The notes below the pieces were generated by a model. That model made no database searches. It saw nothing but the letters and a program-made list of their open reading frames with translations, and had not been told where the DNA came from. The position numbers and the translations under genes are program-made. From Thermospira aquatica (lineage in GTDB: Bacteria; Spirochaetota; Brevinematia; Brevinematales; Thermospiraceae), in assembly GCF_023525255.1 (NCBI RefSeq), contig NZ_CP073355.1, positions 2,108,001-2,172,000 of the forward strand: 64,000 nt of DNA, written 5' to 3'. Of the stretch, positions 39,088 through 47,425 are shown piece by piece. How positions within the stretch are numbered: the first letter of the stretch is position 1; the number at the start of each line of letters is the position of its first letter.

Positions 39088-39116
39088 ATTATACATAGGA
39101 GAAGTATTTTTTGCAA
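39088..39116 (-). promoter_or_regulatory. sigma70-type promoter of hom
   Basis: Minus strand: -35 TTGCAA (39116-39111), 17-bp spacer, -10 TATAAT (39093-39088), about 35 bp before the GTG at 39052. Confidence 0.65.
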
Positions 39117-39185
39117 ATTAGAAACAAAAAGAAACCCTTATAAAAGAAAAAAACACCTCAACAACAATTCATTCTCAAAAAGATA

Positions 39186-39203
39186 TGGTTAAACGTTTAA
39201 CCA
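39186..39203. promoter_or_regulatory. 18-bp perfect palindrome, LacI-family operator-like
   Basis: TGGTTAAACGTTTAACCA is a perfect inverted repeat with central CG, the form used by many LacI/GalR regulators. It is about 70 bp upstream of the hom -35 box, within the 39053-39363 spacer, which is otherwise AT-rich and without genes apart from the promoter and a terminator. No LacI-type regulator gene is in the window. Confidence 0.5.
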
Positions 39204-39300
39204 AAAAATTTTACTCTTTTATCTCATTTGCCATCCAAAGATTTCGCTTCCCAACCAAAAAGGAACGAAACTCAATAAATCCTGATTGTATTTTAAAAAG

Positions 39301-39326
39301 TTTTTCCCCTGCAAACAGGGGAAAAA
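39301..39326 (-). terminator. intrinsic terminator after the ABC/outer-membrane operon
   Basis: TTTTTCCCCTG-CAAA-CAGGGGAAAAA is a perfect 11-bp hairpin with 4-base loop. On the minus strand it is followed by CTTTTTAAAA and lies 38 bp after the end of the last gene of the operon, separating it from hom. Confidence 0.75.
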
Positions 39327-39363
39327 GTCTCTCAACATCTCGTAAATAACGATGGAAAAATCT

Positions 39364-40473
39364 TCAATATTTTACTTCTACTGAAACCAAAAAACTCCAC
39401 AACCCCTTTCTCTCTGTTTCAATCCCAGCCATATCCGTCTGGTAGCGAAGCCAGGTAAGCAGATGAACATTTTGATACAGGTTTCTGGTATACGACACAA
39501 TCCACCACTGCCCTTTCTGCCACCAGAGCGTTTCTTTGTCATCCAGGTTGGCTACCAGCGTGAGCGAAAAGGTATCTATCATAGTCGGGAGAAAAAGAAA
39601 CTGCAGCGATGCATAATGTCGGGAAAGAAAGGGATACACCGGCAGCGTATACTGCTCAAAAAGCGTAAAGTTGGTTGTCTCCAGGGTATGGGTGGCATAT
39701 TCTAGACGAAGTATCCATTTTTTCTCCCACGAATAGTCCATCCCTATCATCCCGTGCCAGAAGGAGTTTTTGTCGTTCGTGGCATGATGGTAGACTACCT
39801 CGGTATACCACGCAGGACCAAGATCTCCTTTGAGCGAAACGCCCCCTATCCACTCCTTTTCCCGTCCACGGTAAAAGGCCGCCAGTGTCGTATACCATGA
39901 ACCCATGGCTACCCCTACACGACTCCCTGCTGTCGAATTTGTCCACGAAGAATGAACAAGGCCAATAGCCTCTCCAAACCCCGTCTGACCCAAAGGGATC
40001 TTGACCCTCACCGCATCTACACCCAGCCGCGAGAGCCCCACATCCATCATATCGAGTGAGGTGAAAAAATCCAGAGGAGAAAATACCACACCTTCACCCC
40101 AGCGTACCAGCTGTCTCCCAAGAATGACATCTCCCCACCAGGGCTTCACCATCACCAAAAACTTCCGTAGCTCCGCAGTAAGAATCGCCTCTTCTCCCAC
40201 CTGCCACCTTATCGAGGAGGACGCCAGGTTAGTCATCACCCCCTGGAGTAAGGAAAGATCCCCTGAGAACTCAAATCTGGCATACTCCGTATCGAGATTG
40301 GCCGCCGAGAGACGCCAGGTCGTCTGTCCTGCATAGGCCCAGTTGGAAAAGGTACCATTCCTATCCAGTTGAACAACACCTCCCCCTCCAGCTCTCACCC
40401 ATCCACCGAGCAAAAGCCCATCCTCCGCCCACAACAAAACCACAGCACATAACACCAATAAAACACGCCACAT
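39364..40473 (-). CDS. predicted outer-membrane barrel protein of the ABC operon
   Basis: A 369-residue protein with a signal peptide (MWRVLLVLCAVVLLWA). The body is rich in aromatic residues and in alternating strands, has the segment KFLVMVKPWWGDVILGRQLVRWGEGVVFSPLDFF typical of DUF1302-like or related barrels, and ends EVKY. I chose the ATG at 40473, one base after the previous stop, because the signal peptide begins there. It is the last gene of an operon with an ABC exporter and a LolA-like carrier, so it may be the outer-membrane receiver of that pathway or its cargo. Confidence 0.62.
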   Translation of the reverse strand: MWRVLLVLCAVVLLWAEDGLLLGGWVRAGGGGVVQLDRNGTFSNWAYAGQTTWRLSAANLDTEYARFEFSGDLSLLQGVMTNLASSSIRWQVGEEAILTAELRKFLVMVKPWWGDVILGRQLVRWGEGVVFSPLDFFTSLDMMDVGLSRLGVDAVRVKIPLGQTGFGEAIGLVHSSWTNSTAGSRVGVAMGSWYTTLAAFYRGREKEWIGGVSLKGDLGPAWYTEVVYHHATNDKNSFWHGMIGMDYSWEKKWILRLEYATHTLETTNFTLFEQYTLPVYPFLSRHYASLQFLFLPTMIDTFSLTLVANLDDKETLWWQKGQWWIVSYTRNLYQNVHLLTWLRYQTDMAGIETERKGLWSFLVSVEVKY

Positions 40474-40474
40474 A

Positions 40475-41206
40475 TCATCGCTCCAGATGGCGTCTCGTAA
40501 AATACGTATCACTTACCGGCACGTCAAAGGCAGCCTCTTCGATCACAACAACCGTTTTAGTATTCTTTCTCAGTTGATCAGAAACCGTTGTAACAACCCC
40601 ATACCAGCGTCCACCAACCGAAGTGATAGAAGAGGTTTCCTGTACCTTGAGAAGTTTACCAGACAAAGCATAACGTTCCTCTCTCACAGGAACAAACGTA
40701 GCCTTATCCACCCACATCTTCCGACGGTGATACGCCACCTCTTTTACCTTGGCTACGAGTTCCACTACATAACAATCATACTCACCATATTTCTCCTCAC
40801 CAAGCAGTTGAATCGTATACTTCTCATACACATCGTCTGCCTCAAGCGCGTCCTCATACGAAACATCACTTCCCATCATCCCCTGTTTTAAGAGATGCCC
40901 CGATATAAGGAAAGTATTGTTTTCCTCTCCATCGTATACCCACATCTGTTTTTTGAGCTTGAGATAGCGTGTATTCTTATCCTCTTTGTTGAGAAATTCC
41001 ACGTATGCATTGTCATTTTTGATCCAGGATTTCATGCGTTTGATCCTCACTGGTTGATTGGGGAGATAGATCTCCATCCGCATGGAAAGAATTGCCGAGG
41101 CAAAATTCAGTTGTTTATCCACCTTTCGTAAGATTTCTTCTCCCGTAAGTGCAAACCCAAACGAAACTCCACACAACAAAAGAATCTTTAAAAGCTGTTT
41201 CATCAT
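40475..41206 (-). CDS. LolA/LolB-fold outer-membrane lipoprotein-sorting-like protein
   Basis: A 243-residue periplasmic protein with a signal peptide ending near GFALTG. The half-barrel pattern (EILRKVDKQLNFASAILSMRMEIY, RIKRMKSWIKNDNAYVEFL, KLKKQMWVYDGEENNTFLISG, KMWVDKATFVPVREERY) matches the family annotated as outer-membrane lipoprotein-sorting protein. Such proteins carry lipids or lipoproteins across the periplasm. It lies between three permeases and an outer-membrane protein, as expected for a trans-envelope carrier. Two ATGs (41206, 41203) follow GGAGG. Confidence 0.78.
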   Translation of the reverse strand: MMKQLLKILLLCGVSFGFALTGEEILRKVDKQLNFASAILSMRMEIYLPNQPVRIKRMKSWIKNDNAYVEFLNKEDKNTRYLKLKKQMWVYDGEENNTFLISGHLLKQGMMGSDVSYEDALEADDVYEKYTIQLLGEEKYGEYDCYVVELVAKVKEVAYHRRKMWVDKATFVPVREERYALSGKLLKVQETSSITSVGGRWYGVVTTVSDQLRKNTKTVVVIEEAAFDVPVSDTYFTRRHLER

Positions 41207-41227
41207 ATCCTCCTTCTTGCTCTCTTC

Positions 41228-42496
41228 TTACACACTTCGTATAGCATCCACCGGACGCATACGAGCTGCCAACCGGGATGGAATAACAGACACAATAACG
41301 GCAACAAAAAGTCCAAGCCCCAGAGAAGTCACAATACTCTTCGCCGTAATCTTCCAGCGAATAACGGGATCAAGGGGAAGATTCATGTTAGAAAGCGAAG
41401 ACGAAAAATCCAGTCCCCATACAGAAAGCGGCCAGCTAATCAAAAGTCCAAGAAGAACACCAAAAACACTCCCCAAAAGCCCTAAAATAAGCCCTTCATA
41501 GAGAAAAAGCCCGAGAATTTCACGCGATTTCATGCCCATAGCTTTCAACAGACCAATCTCTCTTCGTCTCTCTAGAACAATCATCATCATGATATTTGTA
41601 ATAATCAACATACCCAAAAAGGTAACAACAAAATAGATCAGATTGTATATCGGGAGAATCTGTTCCATGGCGCTGACAATACCCCCTGCTCTATTCCAGG
41701 AAAGAGCTACCGCATCCGACCAGTATTCAGTCTTATCAAGCCAGGCCTGTATCTCTTTAGCAAGCGAGGGGGCTTTTTTATAGTCTTTAAGAAAGATCAG
41801 TACCTCCTGAACTCCACCCGACGTGCGGAGAATATCCCTTGCATCATCCAGACTTAGCTGAAAAATATTCTCATCCATCATGTTGAGTCCCGTTTGAAAA
41901 ATCCCAACAACCTGAAACCGAGGAATCCTCACGCCGTAGTCTGACCCCTGAAGCATCACGGAAAAACTATCCCCTACCCCAATTTTGAGGATATCTGCCA
42001 TTTTCTTTCCTACAATCACCTCTCGATATTTGTGCCCGTCTTTCTCAATAACCTGACCGGAAAGATAGCGCCCATCAACAATAGCCTTCTCAAGCATGAG
42101 CAAATCTTTTTCTACCCCGATATCCCCACCCAATCCAAATGCTGCTTTATTATTCCCCTCATACTGGAGAAGCACTGGAAATCGCACACGAAAGGTGATA
42201 AGTGTAATATGCTTTGCCCATGCTTCGTTTTTGAGAATTTCATCCCTGAGGGCCTCTGGTTCTGTGACAAGATACTGGACAGGATAATATCGAATATTTT
42301 CCGCATAGAGCCTGGAAGTGATACGAATATGTCCTGTATCATTTTTGGTACCGTTTTTCACCATGTTATCTACCATACCCTCAACCAGCCCCTGAAGAAC
42401 AACGACAAGTGCCAGAGCCAGAGTAACGGAAAGGACCGCCAGAAACGAACGTCGCTTATTCCTGCGGATATTTCTTAGAGCCATTTTTACAAGCAT
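41228..42496 (-). CDS. FtsX/LolE-type ABC transporter permease (third of three)
   Basis: A 422-residue membrane protein with the MacB/Lol layout: helix 1 after MALRNIRRNKRRSFLAVLS, a periplasmic domain of about 230 residues, then three helices in the C-terminal FtsX domain (YFVVTFLGMLIITNIMMMIVLERRREIGLLKAMGM). The charged ERRREIGLLKAMG is the coupling region to the ATPase. It shares its plan, but only moderate sequence, with the next two upstream genes. RBS GGAGG. Confidence 0.85.
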   Translation of the reverse strand: MLVKMALRNIRRNKRRSFLAVLSVTLALALVVVLQGLVEGMVDNMVKNGTKNDTGHIRITSRLYAENIRYYPVQYLVTEPEALRDEILKNEAWAKHITLITFRVRFPVLLQYEGNNKAAFGLGGDIGVEKDLLMLEKAIVDGRYLSGQVIEKDGHKYREVIVGKKMADILKIGVGDSFSVMLQGSDYGVRIPRFQVVGIFQTGLNMMDENIFQLSLDDARDILRTSGGVQEVLIFLKDYKKAPSLAKEIQAWLDKTEYWSDAVALSWNRAGGIVSAMEQILPIYNLIYFVVTFLGMLIITNIMMMIVLERRREIGLLKAMGMKSREILGLFLYEGLILGLLGSVFGVLLGLLISWPLSVWGLDFSSSLSNMNLPLDPVIRWKITAKSIVTSLGLGLFVAVIVSVIPSRLAARMRPVDAIRSV

Positions 42497-42506
42497 ACCA
42501 TCCTCC

Positions 42507-43769
42507 TTACACGAATTTGAGACAGTCTGTGACCTGGAGTGTCCCCGCGTGTCGAGCTGGAATATAAGCCGCGAGAAGAGCTGTCACCATCGCAAAGACA
42601 AAAGCAAGGATATACGCCTCCATATGCCACTCACCATAAAATATGCCCCACACAGGAAATCCAAAATCGCTTCCCTTTACTGTATCACCAACGAGAGCCT
42701 CCACATTGTAGCCACTATAAATGAGCCAAAGATTCACAAGGGTACCCATCAAAAGTCCCAACACGCCCCCCAACACACCAAGGACAGTTCCCTCCAGGAG
42801 AAATATTCGCTGTATCTGGCGAGGAGAAAATCCCATCGCACGCATCACCCCTATCTCTTTTATCCGTTCGTATACTGCCATGAGAATCGTATTGACAATC
42901 CCCACACCCGCAATCACCAGAAGCAAGAATGTCATGAGAAAAATTGTGCCCTTCTTCTGTTGCATGAGAGCCATCATATCTCCATAAAGATCAACAAATG
43001 TCTTCACACGGTACTCTGGAAACGCTTGTGCTATCTGTTCGCTCATGGCTATCACACGTTTCTGATAACTCTGGATAGGTTCTCCTTTGGGCCATGTGAC
43101 ACGAATATGCATGGTTACCCATTCTCCTGCCATATCCAAAAGAGCCTCTCCCCCTTTCGTCGATATAAACACCCCACTCTCATCAACCTGAGGGCTCGTG
43201 GTTTTGAGAATACCAACGACCGTAAAATCTCGTGCATTGGCTGTTTCGTAGCGGGTTTGCACAATCAGAGTAATCGTATCCCCAACCTGCACTCCAAGTT
43301 CTCTTGCCAGGTCCCTTCCCAGCAATATCCCTGAATCATCATCTTTCAAAAAACGACCGCTTACCACTCGTTTGTCCAGGTTAAAACACGTGGGATCCGT
43401 GTCTGGATCAATCACATACCCGATAACATGAAGAGACTTATCCCCCAGCACAATCTCTGTAAGGAAGGGAATCCTCATGGTTATCCCTTCAACATCTGAA
43501 AAATTTTTTATACGATCCATCAAAGTTTTCGTATCCTTCAAGGGGTACTTCAGGGAAAATCCATTTTCATGCTGGGCATACTCCTTGCTTGTCACTATCA
43601 AAGAACCATCGGTATATGAAACCATATTTTCCACCATCATTCTATCAATACCGGTGAAAAGTGAATCTCCAAAGATATAAAGCATCAAGCCAAAACCCAT
43701 CGTCAGAATCGTCAAAATCGTTCGCCGTTTATGCCGAAAGATATTCCTTATAGCTATCCGAAAAAGCAT
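42507..43769 (-). CDS. FtsX/LolC-type ABC transporter permease (second of three)
   Basis: A 420-residue protein, close to the following upstream paralogue: MLFRIAIRNIFRHKRRTILTILT, a periplasmic domain, then VNTILMAVYERIKEIGVMRAMGF and a C-terminal helix pair. The start at 43769 has GGAGGATGG before it; the frame continues upstream, but that part overlaps the neighbouring gene and is rich in Cys and Tyr, unlike the family. High similarity to 43790-45049 suggests a tandem duplication. Confidence 0.87.
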   Translation of the reverse strand: MLFRIAIRNIFRHKRRTILTILTMGFGLMLYIFGDSLFTGIDRMMVENMVSYTDGSLIVTSKEYAQHENGFSLKYPLKDTKTLMDRIKNFSDVEGITMRIPFLTEIVLGDKSLHVIGYVIDPDTDPTCFNLDKRVVSGRFLKDDDSGILLGRDLARELGVQVGDTITLIVQTRYETANARDFTVVGILKTTSPQVDESGVFISTKGGEALLDMAGEWVTMHIRVTWPKGEPIQSYQKRVIAMSEQIAQAFPEYRVKTFVDLYGDMMALMQQKKGTIFLMTFLLLVIAGVGIVNTILMAVYERIKEIGVMRAMGFSPRQIQRIFLLEGTVLGVLGGVLGLLMGTLVNLWLIYSGYNVEALVGDTVKGSDFGFPVWGIFYGEWHMEAYILAFVFAMVTALLAAYIPARHAGTLQVTDCLKFV

Positions 43770-43789
43770 ACCATCCTCCTTTTTTCCGT

Positions 43790-45049
43790 TTATAAAAAAC
43801 GCAAGCATTCTGTAACAGTTATTCTGGTAGCATATCTCGAAGGAATAAAAGCAGCGAATGCAGCCATGATAACAGAAAAAACAAATGCCATGGCAAATGC
43901 TGGTGGATTCCAGTCCCCATAGATAGTACCCCATATCGGGAGCCCAAAATCACTGCCAGAAGTCAACCCCCACGCTTCCATATCGTAACCCCAATAGACT
44001 TGATAAAGATTAAGAAGAAAACCAAAAAAGAGTCCTGCTGCCCCACCAACCACCCCCAGCCACATCCCTTCCATCACAAAAAGCCATCGAATCTGAAAGG
44101 AGGAAAACCCCATCGCACGCATGATCCCTATTTCCTTCATCCTCTCGTGCACTGCCATAAGAATCGTATTCACAATCCCAACCGAAGCAATCAAAAAAAT
44201 CACTAAAAGCATAATATACATAAAACTTTCATCCGTTTTCATCAGGGTAAAGACCTCGGCATATCTTTTGGCAAAAGAAACCACCACATACTCAGGAAAA
44301 CGCTGAGAAAGCTTTTGTGCGATACGTTCCACCCGTTGAGTGTAATGCTCCACACTCTCCCCCTTTGGCCAGTGCACTCCAATATGGTAGGTAATAAACT
44401 CCTTTTCCCCAATGTCGAGAAGAGCGCGTGCTGTTTCCCGGGACACAAAGACAGCTCCCTCATCTACTTGAGGGTGGGTGGTGCGAAAAATACCTGCCAC
44501 TCTGACTGTCAGGGCATTGTAGGTACCATATTTGGTCTGGACAGCAAGAATGAGTTCATCCCCAACGTTGAGCTCCAGCGTGCGAGCAAGATCCGCCCCA
44601 ATGAGAAGCTCATCACTTTTCCCCTGGAAAAAATCACCCTTCACCAGAGCCTGAGAGAGACGAAAAACCAATGTGTCCTGAGGGACGTCAACTACATAAC
44701 CAAGAACATGAAGGTTCCGTCCTTGCGCAAGAATTTCCCCCACAAAGGGAATCCGGCCTGTGCCTCCCGTGATCTCTTGAAACTGTAAGAGTTCCGTTTC
44801 CAATACACTCTCATCCTCAAAAAAGTACCGCAAAGGCAAAGATTTCTCCTCCTCTGCATAAGCCCTCTGCATCAGCATGATAGACCCATGAAGATAATAG
44901 ATGACATTTTCTGCCATCTGACGGTGCATCCCACGATAGATTCCATCAGCCCAGAGAAACACCATCACCCCCACCGCAATGGTCAGCGTTGTGATTACTG
45001 TTCGCCTTTTATGCCGAAAGATATTGCGAAGAGCCATACGAAACAGCAT
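43790..45049 (-). CDS. FtsX/LolC-type ABC transporter permease (first of three)
   Basis: A 419-residue paralogue with the same start (MLFRMALRNIFRHKRRTVITTL), periplasmic MacB-like domain, and the C-terminal VNTILMAVHERMKEIGIMRAMGF coupling motif. It follows the ATPase stop by 3 bp and precedes the second permease by 20 bp. Two near-identical permeases and one more distant one with a single ATPase mean that more than one assembled transporter could exist. Confidence 0.87.
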   Translation of the reverse strand: MLFRMALRNIFRHKRRTVITTLTIAVGVMVFLWADGIYRGMHRQMAENVIYYLHGSIMLMQRAYAEEEKSLPLRYFFEDESVLETELLQFQEITGGTGRIPFVGEILAQGRNLHVLGYVVDVPQDTLVFRLSQALVKGDFFQGKSDELLIGADLARTLELNVGDELILAVQTKYGTYNALTVRVAGIFRTTHPQVDEGAVFVSRETARALLDIGEKEFITYHIGVHWPKGESVEHYTQRVERIAQKLSQRFPEYVVVSFAKRYAEVFTLMKTDESFMYIMLLVIFLIASVGIVNTILMAVHERMKEIGIMRAMGFSSFQIRWLFVMEGMWLGVVGGAAGLFFGFLLNLYQVYWGYDMEAWGLTSGSDFGLPIWGTIYGDWNPPAFAMAFVFSVIMAAFAAFIPSRYATRITVTECLRFL

Positions 45050-45052
45050 CTC

Positions 45053-45742
45053 TTATCGCCTCTCATCTCGAGCTATCTGCCCATCCTGGAGAAAAATAAT
45101 CCTTCGAGCATGCTTTTCCACTCTAGGATCGTGCGTAGAAAAAACAAAGGTTGTTCCCTCGGTTTCATTCATCTGACGCATAATCTCAATGATCTCTTCT
45201 GCCGTCACCGAATCCAGATTGGCTGTGGGTTCGTCAGCAAGCACCACAAGAGGATTTTTCACCAGAGCTCGTGCAATAGCAACGCGTTGCTCCTGCCCTC
45301 CAGATAACTCCCTCGGATAACGATTTTCCATGCCTTTCAGGCCTACACGTTCGATAAGTTTCATGGCTCGTTCGGTTCTCTCTTCGACAGAGAGGGATTT
45401 GTCTATAACCATGGGCAACTCAACATTCTCAAGAACGGTAAGGACCGGAATGAGGTTATACGATTGGAAAATAAACCCAATATTGTTTTTTCGGTAGTCG
45501 GAAAGCTCGTTCTCCTTGAGATTATGGAGAGGAGTTTCATTATAAATCACTTCCCCCGATGTTGGAACATCCAGACACCCCACAATATTGAGAAGCGTCG
45601 TTTTCCCGCTCCCCGAGGGGCCCATAATCGACACAAACTCACCCTTTTCTATCACCAGATCGATGCCACGAAGGGCTTCGACATCGATTTCTCCCTTTTT
45701 GTAAACCTTACGCAGCTTCTTCATCTCCAAACAAACTGCCAT
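45053..45742 (-). CDS. MacB/LolD-type ABC transporter ATPase
   Basis: A 229-residue ATPase. Walker [11 protein letters not shown]-loop IFQSYNLIP, signature [15 protein letters not shown], Walker [15 protein letters not shown], and H-loop STHD are all intact, and the EPTANLD form is typical of the LolD/MacB/FtsE group. Note LSGGQEQ instead of LSGGQQQ. Start 45742 ([10 protein letters not shown]) has GGAGG seven bases upstream. It is the first gene of the operon ATPase-permease-permease-permease-LolA-like-barrel. Confidence 0.92.
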   Translation of the reverse strand: MAVCLEMKKLRKVYKKGEIDVEALRGIDLVIEKGEFVSIMGPSGSGKTTLLNIVGCLDVPTSGEVIYNETPLHNLKENELSDYRKNNIGFIFQSYNLIPVLTVLENVELPMVIDKSLSVEERTERAMKLIERVGLKGMENRYPRELSGGQEQRVAIARALVKNPLVVLADEPTANLDSVTAEEIIEIMRQMNETEGTTFVFSTHDPRVEKHARRIIFLQDGQIARDERR

Positions 45743-45781
45743 AGAACCTCCTTTTTGTTTATGAGATAAACTTTCGTTTTT

Positions 45782-45810
45782 ATTATAAACCCTAGAGAAA
45801 AAAAAGTCAA
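45782..45810 (-). promoter_or_regulatory. sigma70-type promoter of the ABC operon
   Basis: Minus strand: -35 TTGACT (45810-45805), 17-bp spacer, -10 TATAAT (45787-45782). The 5-bp target duplication of the IS (GTACT, 45811-45815) touches the -35 box. The element therefore replaced everything upstream of -40 but spared the core promoter. Confidence 0.75.
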
Positions 45811-45896
45811 GTACTCGAATTGCTTCATAATAAAAGTACTCGAAAAGGGAACGTTGCTTCAAAATAAAAAAGTACTTTAAATTTGTGTAAAATAAT

Positions 45897-45916
45897 CCAG
45901 TTCAAAGAACTGGAGG
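45897..45916 (+). promoter_or_regulatory. hairpin overlapping the transposase ribosome-binding site
   Basis: CCAGTT-CAAAG-AACTGG forms a 6-bp stem whose last two G belong to the GGAGG before the GTG at 45923. It could hide the RBS and keep transposase translation low. The diverged copy near 29.78 kb keeps a pairing variant (CCAGTT/AGCTGG, with a wobble pair). Confidence 0.4.
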
Positions 45917-45922
45917 TAAAAG

Positions 45923-47155
45923 GTGGAATTAGCGATGTTTGAAAGGAGACCTATTTACAGGGAAACGGCGAAAGAGTATCAAAAAGCCAGCAAAAAGGAG
46001 AAAAAGGAGATACTGGATTATTTTGTGAGGATAACAGGCCTAAAAAATCGAAACTATGCCGCCAGGCTCTTGAGGCAGCACGGAAAAACCATCTATGTAG
46101 GCAAGAAAAATTACCTTAAAGCCGACATAGCCAAGAAGGGCAAAAGACCTGGCAGAAAGAAAAAATTCGGCGAAGAGGAACTAAAACTTCTAAAAAAGGT
46201 CTGGGAAATTGAAAACTACATGTGTGGCAAACGTTTAAAGCCAATTTTAAATGAAGTTTTAGATAATCTCTTAGCAAACGGACATCTCCACGGTTCTCCA
46301 CAGGCTATAGAAAACTTGCGCCATATAAGTGCCTCAAGTATTGACCGACTTTTGAAGCATGAGCGTAAAAAGCTTGAGATAAAAGGACGAAAAGGTACAA
46401 AGCCTGGAACGCTATTAAAGCAACAAATAGCTATACGCACGTGGGCAGAGTGGGATGAAAATTGCCCTGGGTTCATGGAGATTGATCTGGTTGCCCATGA
46501 GGGAGGAAATAGAGATTTTGCTCAAACATTAAATATGGTGGATGTTTGGAGCGGTTGGACAGAACTTGTGGCAATCAAAAACAAGGCTTCAAAATGGGTA
46601 AGAGAAGCCATAGAAAAAGTCCAAAGAAGACTTCCTTTTGATTTACGGGGAATTGATTCTGATACCGGTGCTGAATTTATTAATCATCCTCTGCGTGATT
46701 GGTGTGAGAAGAACCAGATAAAATTTACAAGAGGAAGAAGCTCCCGTTCCAATGATAACTGCTACGTTGAGCAGAAAAACTATTCCATAGTCCGCCAGAA
46801 TGTTGGATACTTCCGCTACGATACCGAGGAAGAAGTCTACTACTTGAACCGACTCTATGCGTATCTCAGGCTTTATGCCAACTTTTTTCAACCGGTTATG
46901 AAAATGACAGAGAAAAGAGAATCGGAAGCAAGGTGCAAAAAGAAGCATGATGAAAATACCATTAGAAAGCTCTGGCTTTTAGAAAGCTCTTATGTAAGTG
47001 AGGCACAAAAGGAACGCCTAACAAGGCTTTATAAGGCTCTCGATTTGTTTCACCTAAGACAAAAAATTACAGCTTGCCAGAGAAAACTTTTCAGCCTTCA
47101 AAAGAAAAAGAATGTAAAAAACAAAAATTTGGAGGAAACTGTATGGAATTTTTGA
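45923..47155 (+). CDS. DDE (rve-type) transposase
   Basis: A 410-residue transposase with retroviral-integrase-type core. An N-terminal helix-turn-helix (ITGLKNRNYAARLLRQHG) is followed by the DD35E triad D188 (MEIDLVAHEGG), D247 (GIDSDTGAEFINH) and E283 (NDNCYVEQKN), with 35 residues between second Asp and Glu. The C-terminus is basic. I place it near IS481 or the unclassified (ISNCY) group; the exact family needs a database search. GTG start with GGAGG upstream; an ATG follows four codons later. Confidence 0.88.
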   Translation: MELAMFERRPIYRETAKEYQKASKKEKKEILDYFVRITGLKNRNYAARLLRQHGKTIYVGKKNYLKADIAKKGKRPGRKKKFGEEELKLLKKVWEIENYMCGKRLKPILNEVLDNLLANGHLHGSPQAIENLRHISASSIDRLLKHERKKLEIKGRKGTKPGTLLKQQIAIRTWAEWDENCPGFMEIDLVAHEGGNRDFAQTLNMVDVWSGWTELVAIKNKASKWVREAIEKVQRRLPFDLRGIDSDTGAEFINHPLRDWCEKNQIKFTRGRSSRSNDNCYVEQKNYSIVRQNVGYFRYDTEEEVYYLNRLYAYLRLYANFFQPVMKMTEKRESEARCKKKHDENTIRKLWLLESSYVSEAQKERLTRLYKALDLFHLRQKITACQRKLFSLQKKKNVKNKNLEETVWNF

Positions 47156-47292
47156 GTACTTTTTTTTATGAGGCAATGATTCGAATTTCGAGTACTTTTT
47201 TATTTGACGCAACGGGGTACTTAAGAAAAAATTTTTTCTTTTTCTCAAAATAAAAAAGATAAAGACTCAAATCTGAAAGGAACAAAAAATAT

Positions 47293-47321
47293 TTTACTTT
47301 CTGTTCCTTTTTTGTTATAAT
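47293..47321 (+). promoter_or_regulatory. sigma70-type promoter of uvrC
   Basis: -35 TTTACT (47293-47298), 17-bp spacer, -10 TATAAT (47316-47321). The 105-bp leader that follows has no clear structure. It lies outside the IS, whose right end is at 47216. Confidence 0.5.
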
Positions 47322-47425
47322 AAATGGGAAATCCTCTTTTCCCCTCCCTCTTTTCCCATGAAACTCTTTCTCACTAACCCAACGCGGGAAAAAGATTGAG
47401 AATTCATTGATACGGGAGAAAAACG

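Larger units (their letters stand above)
45816..47216 (+). mobile_element. DD35E (IS481-like/unclassified) insertion sequence, complete copy
   Basis: A 1401-bp element bounded by GTACT at 45811-45815 and 47217-47221. Each end carries two copies of a motif close to TTGC-TCA-AATAAAAAAGTACT about 35-38 bp apart, in inverted orientation at the two ends; tips read CGAATTGC and CCCGTTGC. One transposase gene fills the interior. Joining the flanks gives GTCAAGTACTTAAG, a plausible uninterrupted spacer between the ABC operon and uvrC. A second copy is at 50921-52386, and a third end at 29762-29869. Confidence 0.85.
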
